In this document: positions 14,984 through 25,454 of the stretch, one piece after another
Position numbering within the stretch: the stretch's first letter is position 1
How the letters are laid out: each line of letters starts with the position of its first letter
From: Saccharicrinis fermentans DSM 9555 = JCM 21142
GTDB lineage: Bacteria > Bacteroidota > Bacteroidia > Bacteroidales > Marinilabiliaceae
Assembly: GCF_000517085.1 (NCBI RefSeq)
Contig: NZ_KI912107.1
Coordinates: 2,415,980-2,479,979 of the forward strand
DNA length: 64,000 nt
Direction: 5' to 3'
Made by a program: the position numbers and the translations under genes
The notes under the pieces: model-generated
What the model saw: only the letters and a program-made list of their open reading frames with translations
Told to the model about the DNA's origin: nothing
The model's database searches: none

Positions 14984-16921
14984 ATGATACGAACCAATCT
15001 GATATTGCTTATAAGCAGCATACTTATATCCGCAAATACTTTTGCACAATCTACCCATCCTTTGGTAAATATTGGTGATCATCATTATTCCATTGAGGAG
15101 TTTGACTTTATCTATAACAAAAATAACAGCTTTTCCCATAAGCCTATATCCCCAAAGGAATATCTCGATCTCTTTGTCAACTATAAACTTAAAGTACTAG
15201 AAGCCTGCGATCAAGGCCTTGATACATTACCTTCATTCACCAAAGAATTTAATTACTATAAAGATGAACTGGCCAAGCCATATTTAACCGACAAAAACAT
15301 TACAGACCAACTCGTTAAAGAGGCCTACCAGCGATTAAAAACAGAGGTAAATGCCAGTCACATTTTAGTTAAACTACCATCTTCGCCTTCACCGGAAGAC
15401 ACTTTAAAAGCCTATCAAAAGATAAGCTCCATCGTCAAAAAATACAAGGCAGGAGAAGACTTTAACCAATTAGCCAGGCAATATTCCGAAGATCCTTCTG
15501 CCTATCAAAATGAAGGTAAGCTAGGCTATTTCAATGGCTTTATGATGGTATACCCTTTTGAATCGGCAGCGTACAATACCGCCGTTGGAGAAATATCTCC
15601 CATCGTCAGAACAGCATTTGGCTATCACATTATAAAAGTTCATGATAAAAGGGCAAACCGAGGAGAACTAAGAACCGCACACATCATGCAGATTTTTCCT
15701 TCCAACGCCCCACAGGATGTGATAGCAGAAAAAAAAGCAAAAATTGATTCCATCTACCAACTACTACAAAAAGGAGCTGATTTTGGGACTTTGGCCAGGC
15801 AGTTCTCCGAAGATAAAAACAGTGCCAATAATAATGGTGAGCTTCCTTGGTTTGGTACCGGCAGGATGATACCCGAATTTAGCGAACCGGCTTTTCAACT
15901 CGATTCCATCGGCAGTATTTCAAAGGTGATTCAATCTCCCTATGGCTTTCATATCATCAAGCTCTTAGAAAAAAGAGGCCTGCAACCTTTTGAAAAGGAA
16001 GAAGAGAAAATACGCCAAAAAATAGCAAAAGACGAAAGAGCATACCAAGGTAAAAAGGCCGTTATAAACCGTTTAAAAAAGGAGTACAATTATCAACAAA
16101 ACGATGCCCTATTGCGTCAGATTAAACAAAAGGCAAGCAACCAACAACTGAGCAATGATGACTTCTTCTATGAATTTGAAAATTCCAACAATAATATTGC
16201 ATCCATGAAAGGTTGGACATTCAAGGCCTCAGATCTGATAGAAAAACTAAAAGAAAACAAACAATTTACACAAAGCCAAAGAAATCGACTCTTCGATAAA
16301 CTATCCCAATCAATTATAGAGGATGAGATTATTAGCTTTGAAAAATCGAGACTCGAAGATAAATATCCAGCGTATAGGTATTTAGTAAACGAATACCATG
16401 ATGGCCTCCTGATTTTTGAAATCAGTCAAAGGGAAATCTGGAACAAAGCAATCAGGGATAGCACAGGAATAGAAGCCTACTATGCAGCCCACAAATCCAA
16501 CTACTTTCATCCAGAAACAATGAAAGGCATCCTCCTCTTAACAAATGATAAAAAAATATGGAAAGCCGCAAAAAAAAGCATGGCCTCCCATTCTATTTCC
16601 GCAGATTCATTAAAGCAACTGTATCCGCATGCTAAGATAATAGAAGGAAGCTTCGCAAAAGGAGAATACAAAGCACTGGACAAACAACTGTGGAACGAGA
16701 AAAAATCAACAGGAAAAGTAGATCCCCATTACAAATATCTTTGGGGAGCAGGAAAAAAAACAGCTCGTATACCTAAAGAATTGGAAGAAACCAGGGGTCA
16801 GGTGATTGCTGACTACCAAAACCAAATTGAAAAAGAATGGTTAAGCAGACTAAGAAACAAATTTGCGCCTACGGTGAATAAGAAAGCATTAAAATTCAGC
16901 AAAAAAGCAGCAAAGAAATAA
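14984..16921 (+). CDS. Periplasmic parvulin-type peptidyl-prolyl isomerase with two rotamase domains
   Basis: This 645-residue protein has a signal peptide ending near A-x-A-Q at residue 22. A SurA-like N-terminal region is followed by two PpiC/rotamase domains, one starting near N-A-S-H-I-L-V (about 124) and one near R-T-A-H-I-M (about 231). Each ends with the G-Y/F-H-I-I-K motif. The C-terminal 300 residues are charged and helical. It should fold or escort outer-membrane proteins. It heads a run of three related genes with the OstA-like gene downstream, indicating an envelope-biogenesis cluster. Confidence 0.88.
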   Translation: MIRTNLILLISSILISANTFAQSTHPLVNIGDHHYSIEEFDFIYNKNNSFSHKPISPKEYLDLFVNYKLKVLEACDQGLDTLPSFTKEFNYYKDELAKPYLTDKNITDQLVKEAYQRLKTEVNASHILVKLPSSPSPEDTLKAYQKISSIVKKYKAGEDFNQLARQYSEDPSAYQNEGKLGYFNGFMMVYPFESAAYNTAVGEISPIVRTAFGYHIIKVHDKRANRGELRTAHIMQIFPSNAPQDVIAEKKAKIDSIYQLLQKGADFGTLARQFSEDKNSANNNGELPWFGTGRMIPEFSEPAFQLDSIGSISKVIQSPYGFHIIKLLEKRGLQPFEKEEEKIRQKIAKDERAYQGKKAVINRLKKEYNYQQNDALLRQIKQKASNQQLSNDDFFYEFENSNNNIASMKGWTFKASDLIEKLKENKQFTQSQRNRLFDKLSQSIIEDEIISFEKSRLEDKYPAYRYLVNEYHDGLLIFEISQREIWNKAIRDSTGIEAYYAAHKSNYFHPETMKGILLLTNDKKIWKAAKKSMASHSISADSLKQLYPHAKIIEGSFAKGEYKALDKQLWNEKKSTGKVDPHYKYLWGAGKKTARIPKELEETRGQVIADYQNQIEKEWLSRLRNKFAPTVNKKALKFSKKAAKK

Positions 16922-16936
16922 TGAAACGAGCCATAG

Positions 16937-17016
16937 GAATGAATTCACACACAGGGGAATGATTAATTCTGGCGAGTTCCATATGGCCTTTGAAAGATAA
17001 ATTTAAACATATGAAA
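16937..17016 (-). repeat. Partial inverted copy of the dispersed intergenic repeat
   Basis: The reverse complement of the 34.3/56.9-kb repeat can be followed here with scattered mismatches: CACACAG, GAATGATTAA, GAGTTCCATATG, TTGAAAGA and CATATGAAA occur in the same order and spacing. The copy runs into, and supplies, the start codon of the lipoprotein gene at 17011. Confidence 0.6.
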
Positions 17017-17862
17017 AACTCCATTATCCTATATACTTTAGTTTTTGCATTGTTTTTGCATTCTTGCAAAAATGTATCATTAGAGGAAGATTCGGTTCCT
17101 TTAGCCAAAGTAGATCGTCAGGTATTAACGGTGAAAGACCTGCAAAAAGCAATACCTGATAATCTGAGCGAAAACGATAGTGTTGCATTTTCACAAAACT
17201 ATATCAACCGCTGGGTTAAATCTAGCCTGCTGCTGCGTAAGGCAGAGCTAAATTTAACACCTAAAGAAAAAGATGTTACTCAATTGCTAGATGATTATAG
17301 AGCATCTTTATTGATTCATCGCTATCAGCAAAAACTTTTACTTCAAAAGTATGTACCCTTAATAACCTCAAACGAGATTGAAGAATATTACAATCAAATG
17401 AGCGAGAACTTTAAACTCGACAAAGATATTATAGTAGGTATATTCATACAGGTTCCGCTCAATGCGCCCAATTTAAAAAAGCTCAAAAAGTGGTATCGAT
17501 CCGATGAGCCTGAAGATTACATCAAACTAGAAGAATATTGCTTTCAGAATGCCCAAAAGTTCGATAACTTCATGGATCGCTGGGTTACTTTGGATGAAAT
17601 CAATAAGTTACTTCCCAAACCACTACCCAAGCACCCCATGTTTTTGGACTATAACAAATTCTACGAAACAAGCGACAGCACATCACATTATTTGTTATCG
17701 ATCAGAGACTTTCATAAAGTAGATGAAATTGCGCCCGTCACTTTTGTGGAAGATAAAATCAAGGCCATACTCCTCAATAAAAAAAGAATAGAATTTATTC
17801 AAAACCTCGAGGAGGAACTATATAATGAGGGTCTTGAACAAAAAGTAGTAAAGTTTTATTAA
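17011..17862 (+). CDS. SurA-like lipoprotein (PPIase family, no clear rotamase domain)
   Basis: The ATG at 17011 (283 residues) gives a clean lipoprotein signal with lipobox L-H-S-C at about residues 16-19; a TTG at 16990 would be a poorer start. The mature protein is helical and resembles the SurA N-terminal chaperone region, with V-D-x-x-x-L-T-V-K-D-L and a long helix bundle, but lacks a recognisable parvulin motif. Lying between two parvulin genes, it is likely a membrane-anchored periplasmic chaperone. The region around its start derives from a dispersed repeat. Confidence 0.75.
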   Translation: MKNSIILYTLVFALFLHSCKNVSLEEDSVPLAKVDRQVLTVKDLQKAIPDNLSENDSVAFSQNYINRWVKSSLLLRKAELNLTPKEKDVTQLLDDYRASLLIHRYQQKLLLQKYVPLITSNEIEEYYNQMSENFKLDKDIIVGIFIQVPLNAPNLKKLKKWYRSDEPEDYIKLEEYCFQNAQKFDNFMDRWVTLDEINKLLPKPLPKHPMFLDYNKFYETSDSTSHYLLSIRDFHKVDEIAPVTFVEDKIKAILLNKKRIEFIQNLEEELYNEGLEQKVVKFY

Positions 17863-17927
17863 AAAAGATAATAAATGCTTTTTTCAAAATCTTTAACTTA
17901 AACCATCATACTTAGCGTTGAATAATA

Positions 17928-17984
17928 TATATTTGCAGGTGCTGTTTAAAGAGCAATAATTTTTTTGTTAGAATAAAATTATTG
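17928..17984 (+). promoter_or_regulatory. Promoter -7 box and leader hairpin upstream of SurA-like gene
   Basis: TATATTTG at 17928-17935 fits the Bacteroidota TAnnTTTG box. About 20 bases further on, CAATAATTTT (17954-17963) and AAAATTATTG (17975-17984) make a perfect 10-bp stem in the presumed leader. No good -33 TTG at the right spacing was found. Confidence 0.4.
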
Positions 17985-18048
17985 AGCCTTGGGCAATAAC
18001 CTTTTATTTACTTAAAATTCATAAAAATTGGAGATTAAAAAAGAAATA

Positions 18049-19407
18049 ATGCACAAGACAACTATCTTACTTATTACCACCATATCTACCATATTATCCT
18101 TTAGTACTCCCCTGCTAAGTCAGAAAAATGTAATTGATGAAGTAATTGCAGTTGTGGGCGACAACGCCATTTTAAAATCCGACGTTGAATACCAATACCA
18201 ACAAGCAGTGATGCAAGGGATTTCGGCCAAAGGTAATTTAAAATGCAAGCTTTTTGAACAGCAACTCATTCAAAAACTAATGTTGAACCAAGCAATACTT
18301 GACAGTGTTGAGATCAGCGAAAACAACGTAATCAATGAGGTTGACCGAAGAATGAACGAGTTTATCAATAGAGCCGGGGGACGTGAAAAATTAGAAGAGT
18401 GGTTCAACAAATCAGTGCTACAGATAAAAAAGGAGCAGATGACTGTTGTTAGAGATCAGATGCTTACAGAAAGCATGCAACGCACCATCACAGAAAATAT
18501 TGAACCTACACCTTCACAGGTGAGAGCATACTACCGAAAAACACCTCAGGATAGTTTACCGATGATTCCCGTACAATATGAAATTCAAAAAATTGCCATA
18601 TACCCTAAAATTGAGCAAAAAGAAATTGACCGTGTAAAAAGCAAGTTAAGAGACTTCCAAAAGCAAGTAGCCGAAGGAAGAGACTTTGCAACCCTTGCGG
18701 TATTGTACTCCGAAGACCCCGGTAGTGCAACAAGTGGTGGTGACTTGGGATGGAGTACCAGAGGTACCTTTGTACCTGAGTTTGCCAATGTAGCATTTAA
18801 CATGCAGGAAAAAAATAAGGTATCTAAAATTGTACAAACAGAATTTGGCTATCATATCATTCAAATGTTGGATAGAAAAGGTGAACGAATACACGTGAGA
18901 CACATCCTGCTTAAACCAAAGGTATCGGCCGATGCAAACAAAAACGCCATCTCTAAACTCGATTCAATATCTGATTTAATCCACAAGGAAGAACTGAGTT
19001 TTGAAGAGGCTGCCTTATATTACTCCATGGATAAAGATACGCGTAACAACGGTGGACTCATGGTCAATATGCGCACCCAATCCTCTAACTTTGAACTCTC
19101 GTCCATACAACAACCTCAACTGGCAAAGGAACTTCAAAAACTTAAAGAAGGCGAAATTTCTAAACCATTTGGCATTAAAGATGACAAAGGACACAACGTA
19201 TATGTCATCATCAAGCAAAAAAGAAAAATTGATCCACACCGTGCCAATTTAAAGGACGATTATCAGTTGGTACAGAACATCATGACAGAAAAAAGACGTC
19301 AAGATGCCGTTAATGAATGGATTCGAGAAAAGCAACAAGACACCTATATTACTATCCATGACGATTGGAGAGATTGTGATTTTGAGTTTAAAAATTGGAT
19401 AAAATAA
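18049..19407 (+). CDS. SurA-type periplasmic chaperone/peptidyl-prolyl isomerase
   Basis: I choose the ATG at 18049 (452 residues), since it gives a normal signal peptide; a TTG at 18028 adds a charged lead. After the signal, V-I-D-E-V-I-A-V-V-G-D-N-A-I-L-K-S-D-V is the classic SurA N-terminal signature. A first rotamase domain ends in F-G-Y-H-I-I-Q-M and contains G-G-D-L-G-W; a second, more degenerate one starts at V-R-H-I-L-L. It should chaperone outer-membrane beta-barrel precursors toward the BAM complex. Confidence 0.9.
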   Translation: MHKTTILLITTISTILSFSTPLLSQKNVIDEVIAVVGDNAILKSDVEYQYQQAVMQGISAKGNLKCKLFEQQLIQKLMLNQAILDSVEISENNVINEVDRRMNEFINRAGGREKLEEWFNKSVLQIKKEQMTVVRDQMLTESMQRTITENIEPTPSQVRAYYRKTPQDSLPMIPVQYEIQKIAIYPKIEQKEIDRVKSKLRDFQKQVAEGRDFATLAVLYSEDPGSATSGGDLGWSTRGTFVPEFANVAFNMQEKNKVSKIVQTEFGYHIIQMLDRKGERIHVRHILLKPKVSADANKNAISKLDSISDLIHKEELSFEEAALYYSMDKDTRNNGGLMVNMRTQSSNFELSSIQQPQLAKELQKLKEGEISKPFGIKDDKGHNVYVIIKQKRKIDPHRANLKDDYQLVQNIMTEKRRQDAVNEWIREKQQDTYITIHDDWRDCDFEFKNWIK

Positions 19408-19448
19408 AAATTTTTCCTACTTTGTTTTGCAGATTTAAAAGAAGGTAG

Positions 19449-19862
19449 ATGAGAATACTTGGGGAAAGAAAAATAAAACTTCTAATTTTATCGCTTATTA
19501 TATGTGCTTCCTGCGCCAGAGAGGCATATAATATATCATTTAACGGGGTAATTGTGGACGAAGAAACCAATTGCCCCGTACCTCTTTCTTCCATACAGTC
19601 ATTTTGTTTATATCAACAAAACATAGATGAATCAGCGAGTCAAAAAGTAAGTACTCTTTCCGATAGTTTGGGGCAGTTTCATATTAAGTTCGACAAGGGA
19701 TATCGTGTTAGTATGACAGTCGAAGCCAGCGATTATGAGAATAAATTTCTGCAATTCAAACCCTACAACAGCCAGAAACCGGATACCATTTATTTAAAAC
19801 GGAAACATGTGTATCAAACTTCAACTGCTCCCATAAGGGTAGACGAAGCCAGTCCAGAGTAG
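19449..19862 (+). CDS. Small lipoprotein with carboxypeptidase-regulatory-like fold
   Basis: This is a 137-residue protein whose signal ends in I-C-A-S-C, a lipobox at about residues 18-22. The mature part has the order of a CarboxypepD_reg-like beta sandwich: G-V-I-V-D-E-E-T near 33-40, a D-S-L-G-Q-F-H-I-K-F turn near 73-82, and a final D-T-I-Y-L strand. It sits 41 bases after the SurA-like gene in the same direction. It is probably an outer-membrane-associated periplasmic lipoprotein; specific function unknown. Confidence 0.7.
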   Translation: MRILGERKIKLLILSLIICASCAREAYNISFNGVIVDEETNCPVPLSSIQSFCLYQQNIDESASQKVSTLSDSLGQFHIKFDKGYRVSMTVEASDYENKFLQFKPYNSQKPDTIYLKRKHVYQTSTAPIRVDEASPE

Positions 19863-19967
19863 GTATTTCTTAGGCTAACGAATAATTTAGAGATCGTAAT
19901 ATTTTCTTATTTTGGGTATTACTACTACTTTTGACCCATTAATAAATTTTATACCTCCATAATTCTG

Positions 19968-21542
19968 ATGCAAATATCAAAGAGCATTTTTACAGCCTTA
20001 TTTTTAGCTACCTTATTCTGCTCAGTGACCACCACTGCGCAAAGAATGGTGATTGTCAACAATGCAGATAGTTTAAATCACAACGAGGCTGTTTATGGCA
20101 AAGACGTTCAAGTGTTAATTGGTAACGTAAAGTTTACCCACGAAACAGCCGTCATGTATTGCGACACCGCATATCGATATATCGTAGATAATAAAATAAA
20201 AGCAAGTGGCAATATCCATATCATCCAAAACGATACCCTACACCTTTATGGCAAAAAATTAAATTACGATGGAAATACGGGTTTAGCCCAGGTGCGTAAA
20301 GATGTTAAACTGGTCAATAAAGATGTGGTGTTAACCACAGACTACCTAGATTATGATAGAGCCAATAATTTTGCCTACTATTTTAATTTTGGAAAAATTG
20401 TTAACAAAGAAAATATACTTACCAGTAAAAAAGGATATTATTACCCCAATACCAATCAAGTTTTTTACAAAGACAGTGTAGTAGTTAACAATCCCAAATA
20501 CACCATTTATTCTGACACCCTCATTTATCATACAGAAACAAAAGTTTCTAACATTGAGGGACCTACTTTTATCATTAGCGACAGTAACACCATCTATGCC
20601 GAAGCAGGATATTACGACATGCTACATGACATTGCGCTTTTAAAAGAAAATGCCTATATAGATGGAGAACAGCTATTAAAGGGAGATACCATCTATTACA
20701 ATAGAGCAAGTGGATACGGAGAGATTTTCAACAGCATGGAGCTGCACGATACCACTAATAATGTGATCATCAAGGGAAATTATGGCTTTTACAACGAGAT
20801 AACACAGGATGCCCTGGCAACCTTAGATGCTCAACTCTTGCAAATTTACAGCAAAGACACACTATATTTACATGCCGACACGCTACAGGCGGTGCCATTA
20901 AATAATGGTGAAGAAAAACTGATTAAGGCTTACCGTAAGGTAAAGTATTTTAGAAAAGATATGCAGGGACGTTGCGATTCTATGGTATTTGACTCCAGAG
21001 ACACCACCAATACTTTTTATTACGACCCTATCATGTGGTCCATGGGCAATCAGCTAACAGCTGACGTCATTAAAATGTATACCAAAAACGAAGTATTAGA
21101 TAAGGTGGATTTGATCGACAGGTCTTTTATTATTTCAGAGGAAGATACAGGACGATTCAACCAGGTAAAAGGTAAACTAATGACTGGTTACATCAGAAAT
21201 AATGAAATCTATAAAATAGATGTAAATGGGAATGCACAGTCCATTTACTTCCCCAAAGACAGGGAGCATGTTATTGGAGTAAACAAGGCAGAATGCAGTA
21301 ATATGACTTTGTATTTGAACCAGCGCATGGTAGATCAAATTACCATGCGTGTTTCTCCCAACGGAAGCATGAATCCTCCATTTCTTGTACCCGATGAAAA
21401 TTTAAGACTAGAGGGATTCTATTGGCTAGATGCATTTAGACCCAAAAGCAAAGAGGAAATTTTCATCTGGGAAGAGTTGCCCACTTTTGACCGGGGCGAA
21501 AATAGATCAGAATACAATCTGGACGACACCTATGAGGAATAG
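19968..21542 (+). CDS. OstA/LptA-like LPS transport family protein
   Basis: This 524-residue protein has a signal peptide ending in T-T-A-Q near residue 25. It consists of repeated short beta strands of the OstA fold, for example G-N-V-K-F-T-H-E-T-A-V-M-Y-C-D-T and A-S-G-N-I-H-I-I-Q-N-D-T-L, with the recurrent D-T-L-x-Y pattern. Length and architecture match the OstA-like proteins found in most Bacteroidota, thought to carry lipopolysaccharide across the periplasm. It ends a cluster of outer-membrane assembly genes. Confidence 0.88.
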   Translation: MQISKSIFTALFLATLFCSVTTTAQRMVIVNNADSLNHNEAVYGKDVQVLIGNVKFTHETAVMYCDTAYRYIVDNKIKASGNIHIIQNDTLHLYGKKLNYDGNTGLAQVRKDVKLVNKDVVLTTDYLDYDRANNFAYYFNFGKIVNKENILTSKKGYYYPNTNQVFYKDSVVVNNPKYTIYSDTLIYHTETKVSNIEGPTFIISDSNTIYAEAGYYDMLHDIALLKENAYIDGEQLLKGDTIYYNRASGYGEIFNSMELHDTTNNVIIKGNYGFYNEITQDALATLDAQLLQIYSKDTLYLHADTLQAVPLNNGEEKLIKAYRKVKYFRKDMQGRCDSMVFDSRDTTNTFYYDPIMWSMGNQLTADVIKMYTKNEVLDKVDLIDRSFIISEEDTGRFNQVKGKLMTGYIRNNEIYKIDVNGNAQSIYFPKDREHVIGVNKAECSNMTLYLNQRMVDQITMRVSPNGSMNPPFLVPDENLRLEGFYWLDAFRPKSKEEIFIWEELPTFDRGENRSEYNLDDTYEE

Positions 21543-21593
21543 CGTGAAGCCTATAGTAACAAACGTCACTAAGTGCGCAATATAATCAGCTCC

Positions 21594-21630
21594 AAAAAAA
21601 AAGGTCTGTACCACGTACAAACCTTTTTCT
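21594..21630. terminator. Bidirectional terminator between OstA-like gene and fabG
   Basis: An A-run leads into AAAGGT-C-TGTAC, then a 3-base loop, GTACA-A-ACCTTT and a T-run. The stem and flanking A/T tracts serve both converging genes. Confidence 0.8.
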
Positions 21631-21660
21631 AATTATTTTATTCGACTTAGTCGCTATTGC

Positions 21661-22407
21661 TTACATATTCATACCACCACAAACATGTATTGTTTGTCCA
21701 CTTACATAAGAAGAAAGATCCGAACCTAAGTAAACACAAGTATTCGCCACATCTTCAGGTGTACCTCCTCTTTTAAGCGGAATACGTGCTTCCCATGATT
21801 TTTTCACATCTTCAGGTAACACACCTGTCATCTCGGTGATAATAAAACCTGGAGCAATTGCATTATGTCGAATACCCCTGGCACCCATTTCCTTGGCAGC
21901 AGATTTAGTAAAACCAATAATACCCGCCTTTGAAGCAGAGTAATTACATTGATTCGCATTACCCGAAACACCAACCACAGAGCTCATATTAATCACACTA
22001 CCTCCAGCTTGTTTCCACATAATAGGCTGAACCGCTTTGGTAAAGTTAAAAACAGACTTTAAGTTCACATTAATCACCATATCCCACTGCGCTTCCGTCA
22101 TCCTTTTTAATGCACCATCTTTGGTAATACCTGCATTATTAACTAAAATATCAATACGCCCAAAATCCGCATGAATCTCTTTAACCACACGTTGTGTATC
22201 TTCATAATTGCTCGCATCCGAAGCATATCCTTTTGCTTTAACACCCATGGCATTCAGCTCTTTCTCGGTTTCTTCGGCAGCTTCATTAATTGCTAAATCA
22301 GTAAAAGCTACATTACAACCATTTTTAGCATAAGCTATTGCAATGGCTTTACCGATACCTCTAGCTGCACCGGTAATAATGGCAGTTTTTCCTTCTAATA
22401 ATTTCAT
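21661..22407 (-). CDS. fabG: 3-oxoacyl-[acyl-carrier-protein] reductase
   Basis: This is a 248-residue short-chain dehydrogenase. It has the cofactor motif T-G-A-A-R-G-I-G at residues 12-19, N-N-A-G at 90-93, catalytic Ser near 142-143, Tyr156 and Lys160 in Y-S-A-S-K, and the terminal G-G-M-N-M. It is of FabG type and length and should reduce 3-oxoacyl-ACP with NADPH in fatty-acid synthesis. Other SDR activities cannot be ruled out, but overall similarity to FabG is strong. It stands alone, converging on the OstA-like gene. Confidence 0.9.
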   Translation of the reverse strand: MKLLEGKTAIITGAARGIGKAIAIAYAKNGCNVAFTDLAINEAAEETEKELNAMGVKAKGYASDASNYEDTQRVVKEIHADFGRIDILVNNAGITKDGALKRMTEAQWDMVINVNLKSVFNFTKAVQPIMWKQAGGSVINMSSVVGVSGNANQCNYSASKAGIIGFTKSAAKEMGARGIRHNAIAPGFIITEMTGVLPEDVKKSWEARIPLKRGGTPEDVANTCVYLGSDLSSYVSGQTIHVCGGMNM

Positions 22408-22533
22408 TATTAAAGTTTTTATATTAGAAATTAGTTCTCATTATTAATAAATGACGGACAAATGTAATAATTTATCGTAGAATTTACAGCCATGAAAGCC
22501 ATGGAAGTAATAAACACGCCAATTAGAGATGCA

Positions 22534-23259
22534 TTAGAACTTTTTACCAATTAAATCCATTGCCTCCCCAGCTTTCATCTTCACATGAATATCTGTAATT
22601 TGTTGGGTGAAATTAGATTCTGTAGGATTAATTTCAATAATTGTTGCCCCATTCCTTTTGGCTTCGTATGGTACATTACAGGCCGGCATTACCTCACCGG
22701 TTGAACCAATTACCAAAACCACATCTGCCTTGCGAGCTGCCTCAAAACTTTTTTCATAAGCAACAGTTGGTATTCCTTCACCAAAGAAAACAAAATCAGG
22801 CTTTAAAAGTCCACCACACTTTTTACAAGCAGGAGGGTTTTCTTTAAGATTCGCTGCAGAAGCAGTCTCCGTGTATCCACATTGAGTACATTTTAACTGC
22901 TGTGAATTACCATGAAACTCATACACCTCTTGACTCCCTGCCTTAAAATGCAGATCATCAATATTCTGTGTAACAACACATTTTATAACCCCCAAAGCCT
23001 CCAACTGAGCCAACACAATATGCGCCTGATTAGGTTTTGCATCGGTAAAAAAATCGTAAAATATTTCTCGTATCGCATTCCACGATGACGTAGGATTACT
23101 TAAAAAATAATCCAGCTCCAATAATTGGGGGTTATATCTATTCCATATACCAGACTCCCCCCTAAAGGGAGGTATCCCGCTTTCTACAGAAATACCGGCT
23201 CCTGTGAATGCAATGGCATAAGAAGCCCCTTTTAATAAATCTACAACTTTTTCAATCAT
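22534..23259 (-). CDS. Sir2-family NAD-dependent protein deacylase
   Basis: This is a 241-residue sirtuin. G-A-G-I-S-V-E-S-G-I-P-P-F-R-G near residues 20-34 binds NAD, T-Q-N-I-D-D-L-H near 100-107 is the catalytic core with the following F-H-G as general base, and two C-x-x-C pairs (C-T-Q-C, C-K-K-C) bind zinc. It is of bacterial CobB length. It should remove acyl groups from lysines in the cytoplasm. It is divergent from the chemoreceptor gene, with a 120-bp shared promoter region. Confidence 0.92.
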   Translation of the reverse strand: MIEKVVDLLKGASYAIAFTGAGISVESGIPPFRGESGIWNRYNPQLLELDYFLSNPTSSWNAIREIFYDFFTDAKPNQAHIVLAQLEALGVIKCVVTQNIDDLHFKAGSQEVYEFHGNSQQLKCTQCGYTETASAANLKENPPACKKCGGLLKPDFVFFGEGIPTVAYEKSFEAARKADVVLVIGSTGEVMPACNVPYEAKRNGATIIEINPTESNFTQQITDIHVKMKAGEAMDLIGKKF

Positions 23260-23379
23260 AACATAACAAAACTAAAAAATTTAATTCTACTTTTTGAATC
23301 TTTTCCTCTATGTTTCCGTATAAAGCACACAGAGTCCCATATTTGTTTTTGAATTCCAACACGTTCAAATATGTAATTT

Positions 23380-25263
23380 ATGTCAAACAAAACCAACCTA
23401 AAGTTCAGAATCATTCTGAATGTTATCTTGCCTCTTTTAGTCATATTATTATCGGCTTTCTTTTTTATGGGTATCCAGTTTAATGAATACACCCAAGAAA
23501 ATGCCATCAATAACACCCAAAAGATGGCGCAGCTCTACTCTTCTCGTGTATCAGAAAGCTTAAATAAAGATTTATTTATGGCTCGATCTTTGGCACAATC
23601 CTTACAATCCTTACATCAACTTGCTCCAGAAGAAAGAATCAAAACATCCAATAAGATTATTCATTCCCTGACAAGCAATAATCCCAGTTATAAAGGCACT
23701 TGGTATAACTGGCAATTATTTACCATGGACAAAGGCAGAACAGCGCAATATGGTAGACTGAGAAATACTTACTTTAACCATAATGGTATCATATCCCAAC
23801 AAATGGATACTCTGGATATGAAAGGAGAAGATCCTCAAGGGCTTTATCATACCATACACATGCTCAATACGGAATATGTCACTAATCCATATTACGAAGA
23901 CTACGAAGGTAAATTAAAAGAGCCAATTATGGAAACAAGTGTTTGCATACCTATGAAACACAATGGTATTTTCGTAGGTTTAGCAGGCTTTGATCTAGAA
24001 TTAACAAGTTATCAAAAGCTATTTCAGGAATTAGAAACTCATGAAGGAGGAAATGCGATTTTATTCTCAAACAACGGAGATATCATCGCATCAAAAAACA
24101 ACGAATGGTTAGGCAAAAACATCATAGATCTAAAACATGGTTTTGCCACCCCTCAGGAACTTTTCAAAAGAATGGAGGATACAGCATCATTTACACAGGA
24201 GTACGATAGTATGCATGGAAAAGAATACTTCTCCTATTCAAAAATTACTTTAGGCAATAGCCCCACCTCATGGGGACTGGCTTACAGCACTCCTACAAAA
24301 GTTGTGATGCAACAGGCCAACCGCTTAAAGTATATACTATTGATAGTATTACTTATTTCAATAGTAATGATCATATTTTTATTACGAAGATTAATAAATA
24401 GCATCCTTACTCCCATCAATGCAGCATCTAGCTTTGCCGCACAAATAGAATCAGGCAACTTAAATACCACGATGCACTATCAAAAGGAAGATGAAATAGG
24501 GAAAATGGTTCGATCACTACAATCAATGGGACAACGGTTTAATGAAGTCATCCACAACATCGATCGTATTTCAGAAACCATTGATCGCACTTCAAAACAT
24601 ATTGATACTGAAACAACGAAATTAGCAGAAGGGGCCTCGGAGCAGGCTTCTGGCATGGAAGAAATTACATCATCCATGGCCGAAGTTATGGATAGCGTTC
24701 ATGCCAACACTGATAATGCTGTTAGAACCGGTCAAATATCAAACGAAGCTGCAAAAGAAATTACCAACAGTCTGGGGACAGTAAAAAAAGCAAACCAATC
24801 GATGCTGGAAGTAACAAACAAGGTAAACGAAGTAAAAGATATTGCCGCTCAAACCAATATTTTAGCCCTAAACGCAGCCGTAGAAGCGGCTCGCGCTGGC
24901 GAAAGCGGAAAAGGATTTGCAGTCGTAGCCAGTGAAGTAAGAAAATTAGCTGAACGCATAAAAACACTAACCGAAGAAATTGAAGTATTAACCGAGGTAG
25001 GTAAAAACAACTCCAATGAAGCCACTGAAAAATTAGAAGCTATAGCACCTGAGATCATTAAAACAGCCGAATTAGTCCAACTCATCTCCGAAGATTCAGA
25101 AAATCAAAGCATCGCCGTTAACCAGATTAATTCGGCACTTTCGCAATTAAACCAAATCACTTCGCAAAATGCTACTCAAGCAGAAATTATGCAACAGTAT
25201 ATTGAAAAACTAACCCAAGAATCGAAAAAAATGAAAAATACTGTGGATTACTTTCAAGTATAA
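23380..25263 (+). CDS. Methyl-accepting chemotaxis protein with dCache sensor domain
   Basis: This 627-residue protein has TM1 at about residues 10-30, a periplasmic dCache-type domain (35-310, with a Y-x-x-x-Y-x-G/E segment characteristic of PDC domains) and TM2 at 320-340. A HAMP domain (about 340-395) follows, then a signalling coiled coil whose hairpin tip is [13 protein letters not shown] near 487. Predicted methylation helices flank the tip. No C-terminal CheR-tethering pentapeptide is visible. It should relay a small-molecule signal to CheA; no che genes are in the window. The ATG at 23380 is the only one fitting TM1. Confidence 0.92.
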   Translation: MSNKTNLKFRIILNVILPLLVILLSAFFFMGIQFNEYTQENAINNTQKMAQLYSSRVSESLNKDLFMARSLAQSLQSLHQLAPEERIKTSNKIIHSLTSNNPSYKGTWYNWQLFTMDKGRTAQYGRLRNTYFNHNGIISQQMDTLDMKGEDPQGLYHTIHMLNTEYVTNPYYEDYEGKLKEPIMETSVCIPMKHNGIFVGLAGFDLELTSYQKLFQELETHEGGNAILFSNNGDIIASKNNEWLGKNIIDLKHGFATPQELFKRMEDTASFTQEYDSMHGKEYFSYSKITLGNSPTSWGLAYSTPTKVVMQQANRLKYILLIVLLISIVMIIFLLRRLINSILTPINAASSFAAQIESGNLNTTMHYQKEDEIGKMVRSLQSMGQRFNEVIHNIDRISETIDRTSKHIDTETTKLAEGASEQASGMEEITSSMAEVMDSVHANTDNAVRTGQISNEAAKEITNSLGTVKKANQSMLEVTNKVNEVKDIAAQTNILALNAAVEAARAGESGKGFAVVASEVRKLAERIKTLTEEIEVLTEVGKNNSNEATEKLEAIAPEIIKTAELVQLISEDSENQSIAVNQINSALSQLNQITSQNATQAEIMQQYIEKLTQESKKMKNTVDYFQV

Positions 25264-25454
25264 AAATAGTATAAACAATCGCTTCTTTACAGCCTCTAAT
25301 CATATAATTGATGGGGCTATTTCCTTTTGACCGTAAAAAGAACACATGCTTTTCACTGGTTCAACCTTTATTGACAATCCAACATAAGTACCATAGGTGA
25401 GATATCGATTAAAGATCTTTTTTTTATCTTCGAGGCAAACAAAACGATTTTATC

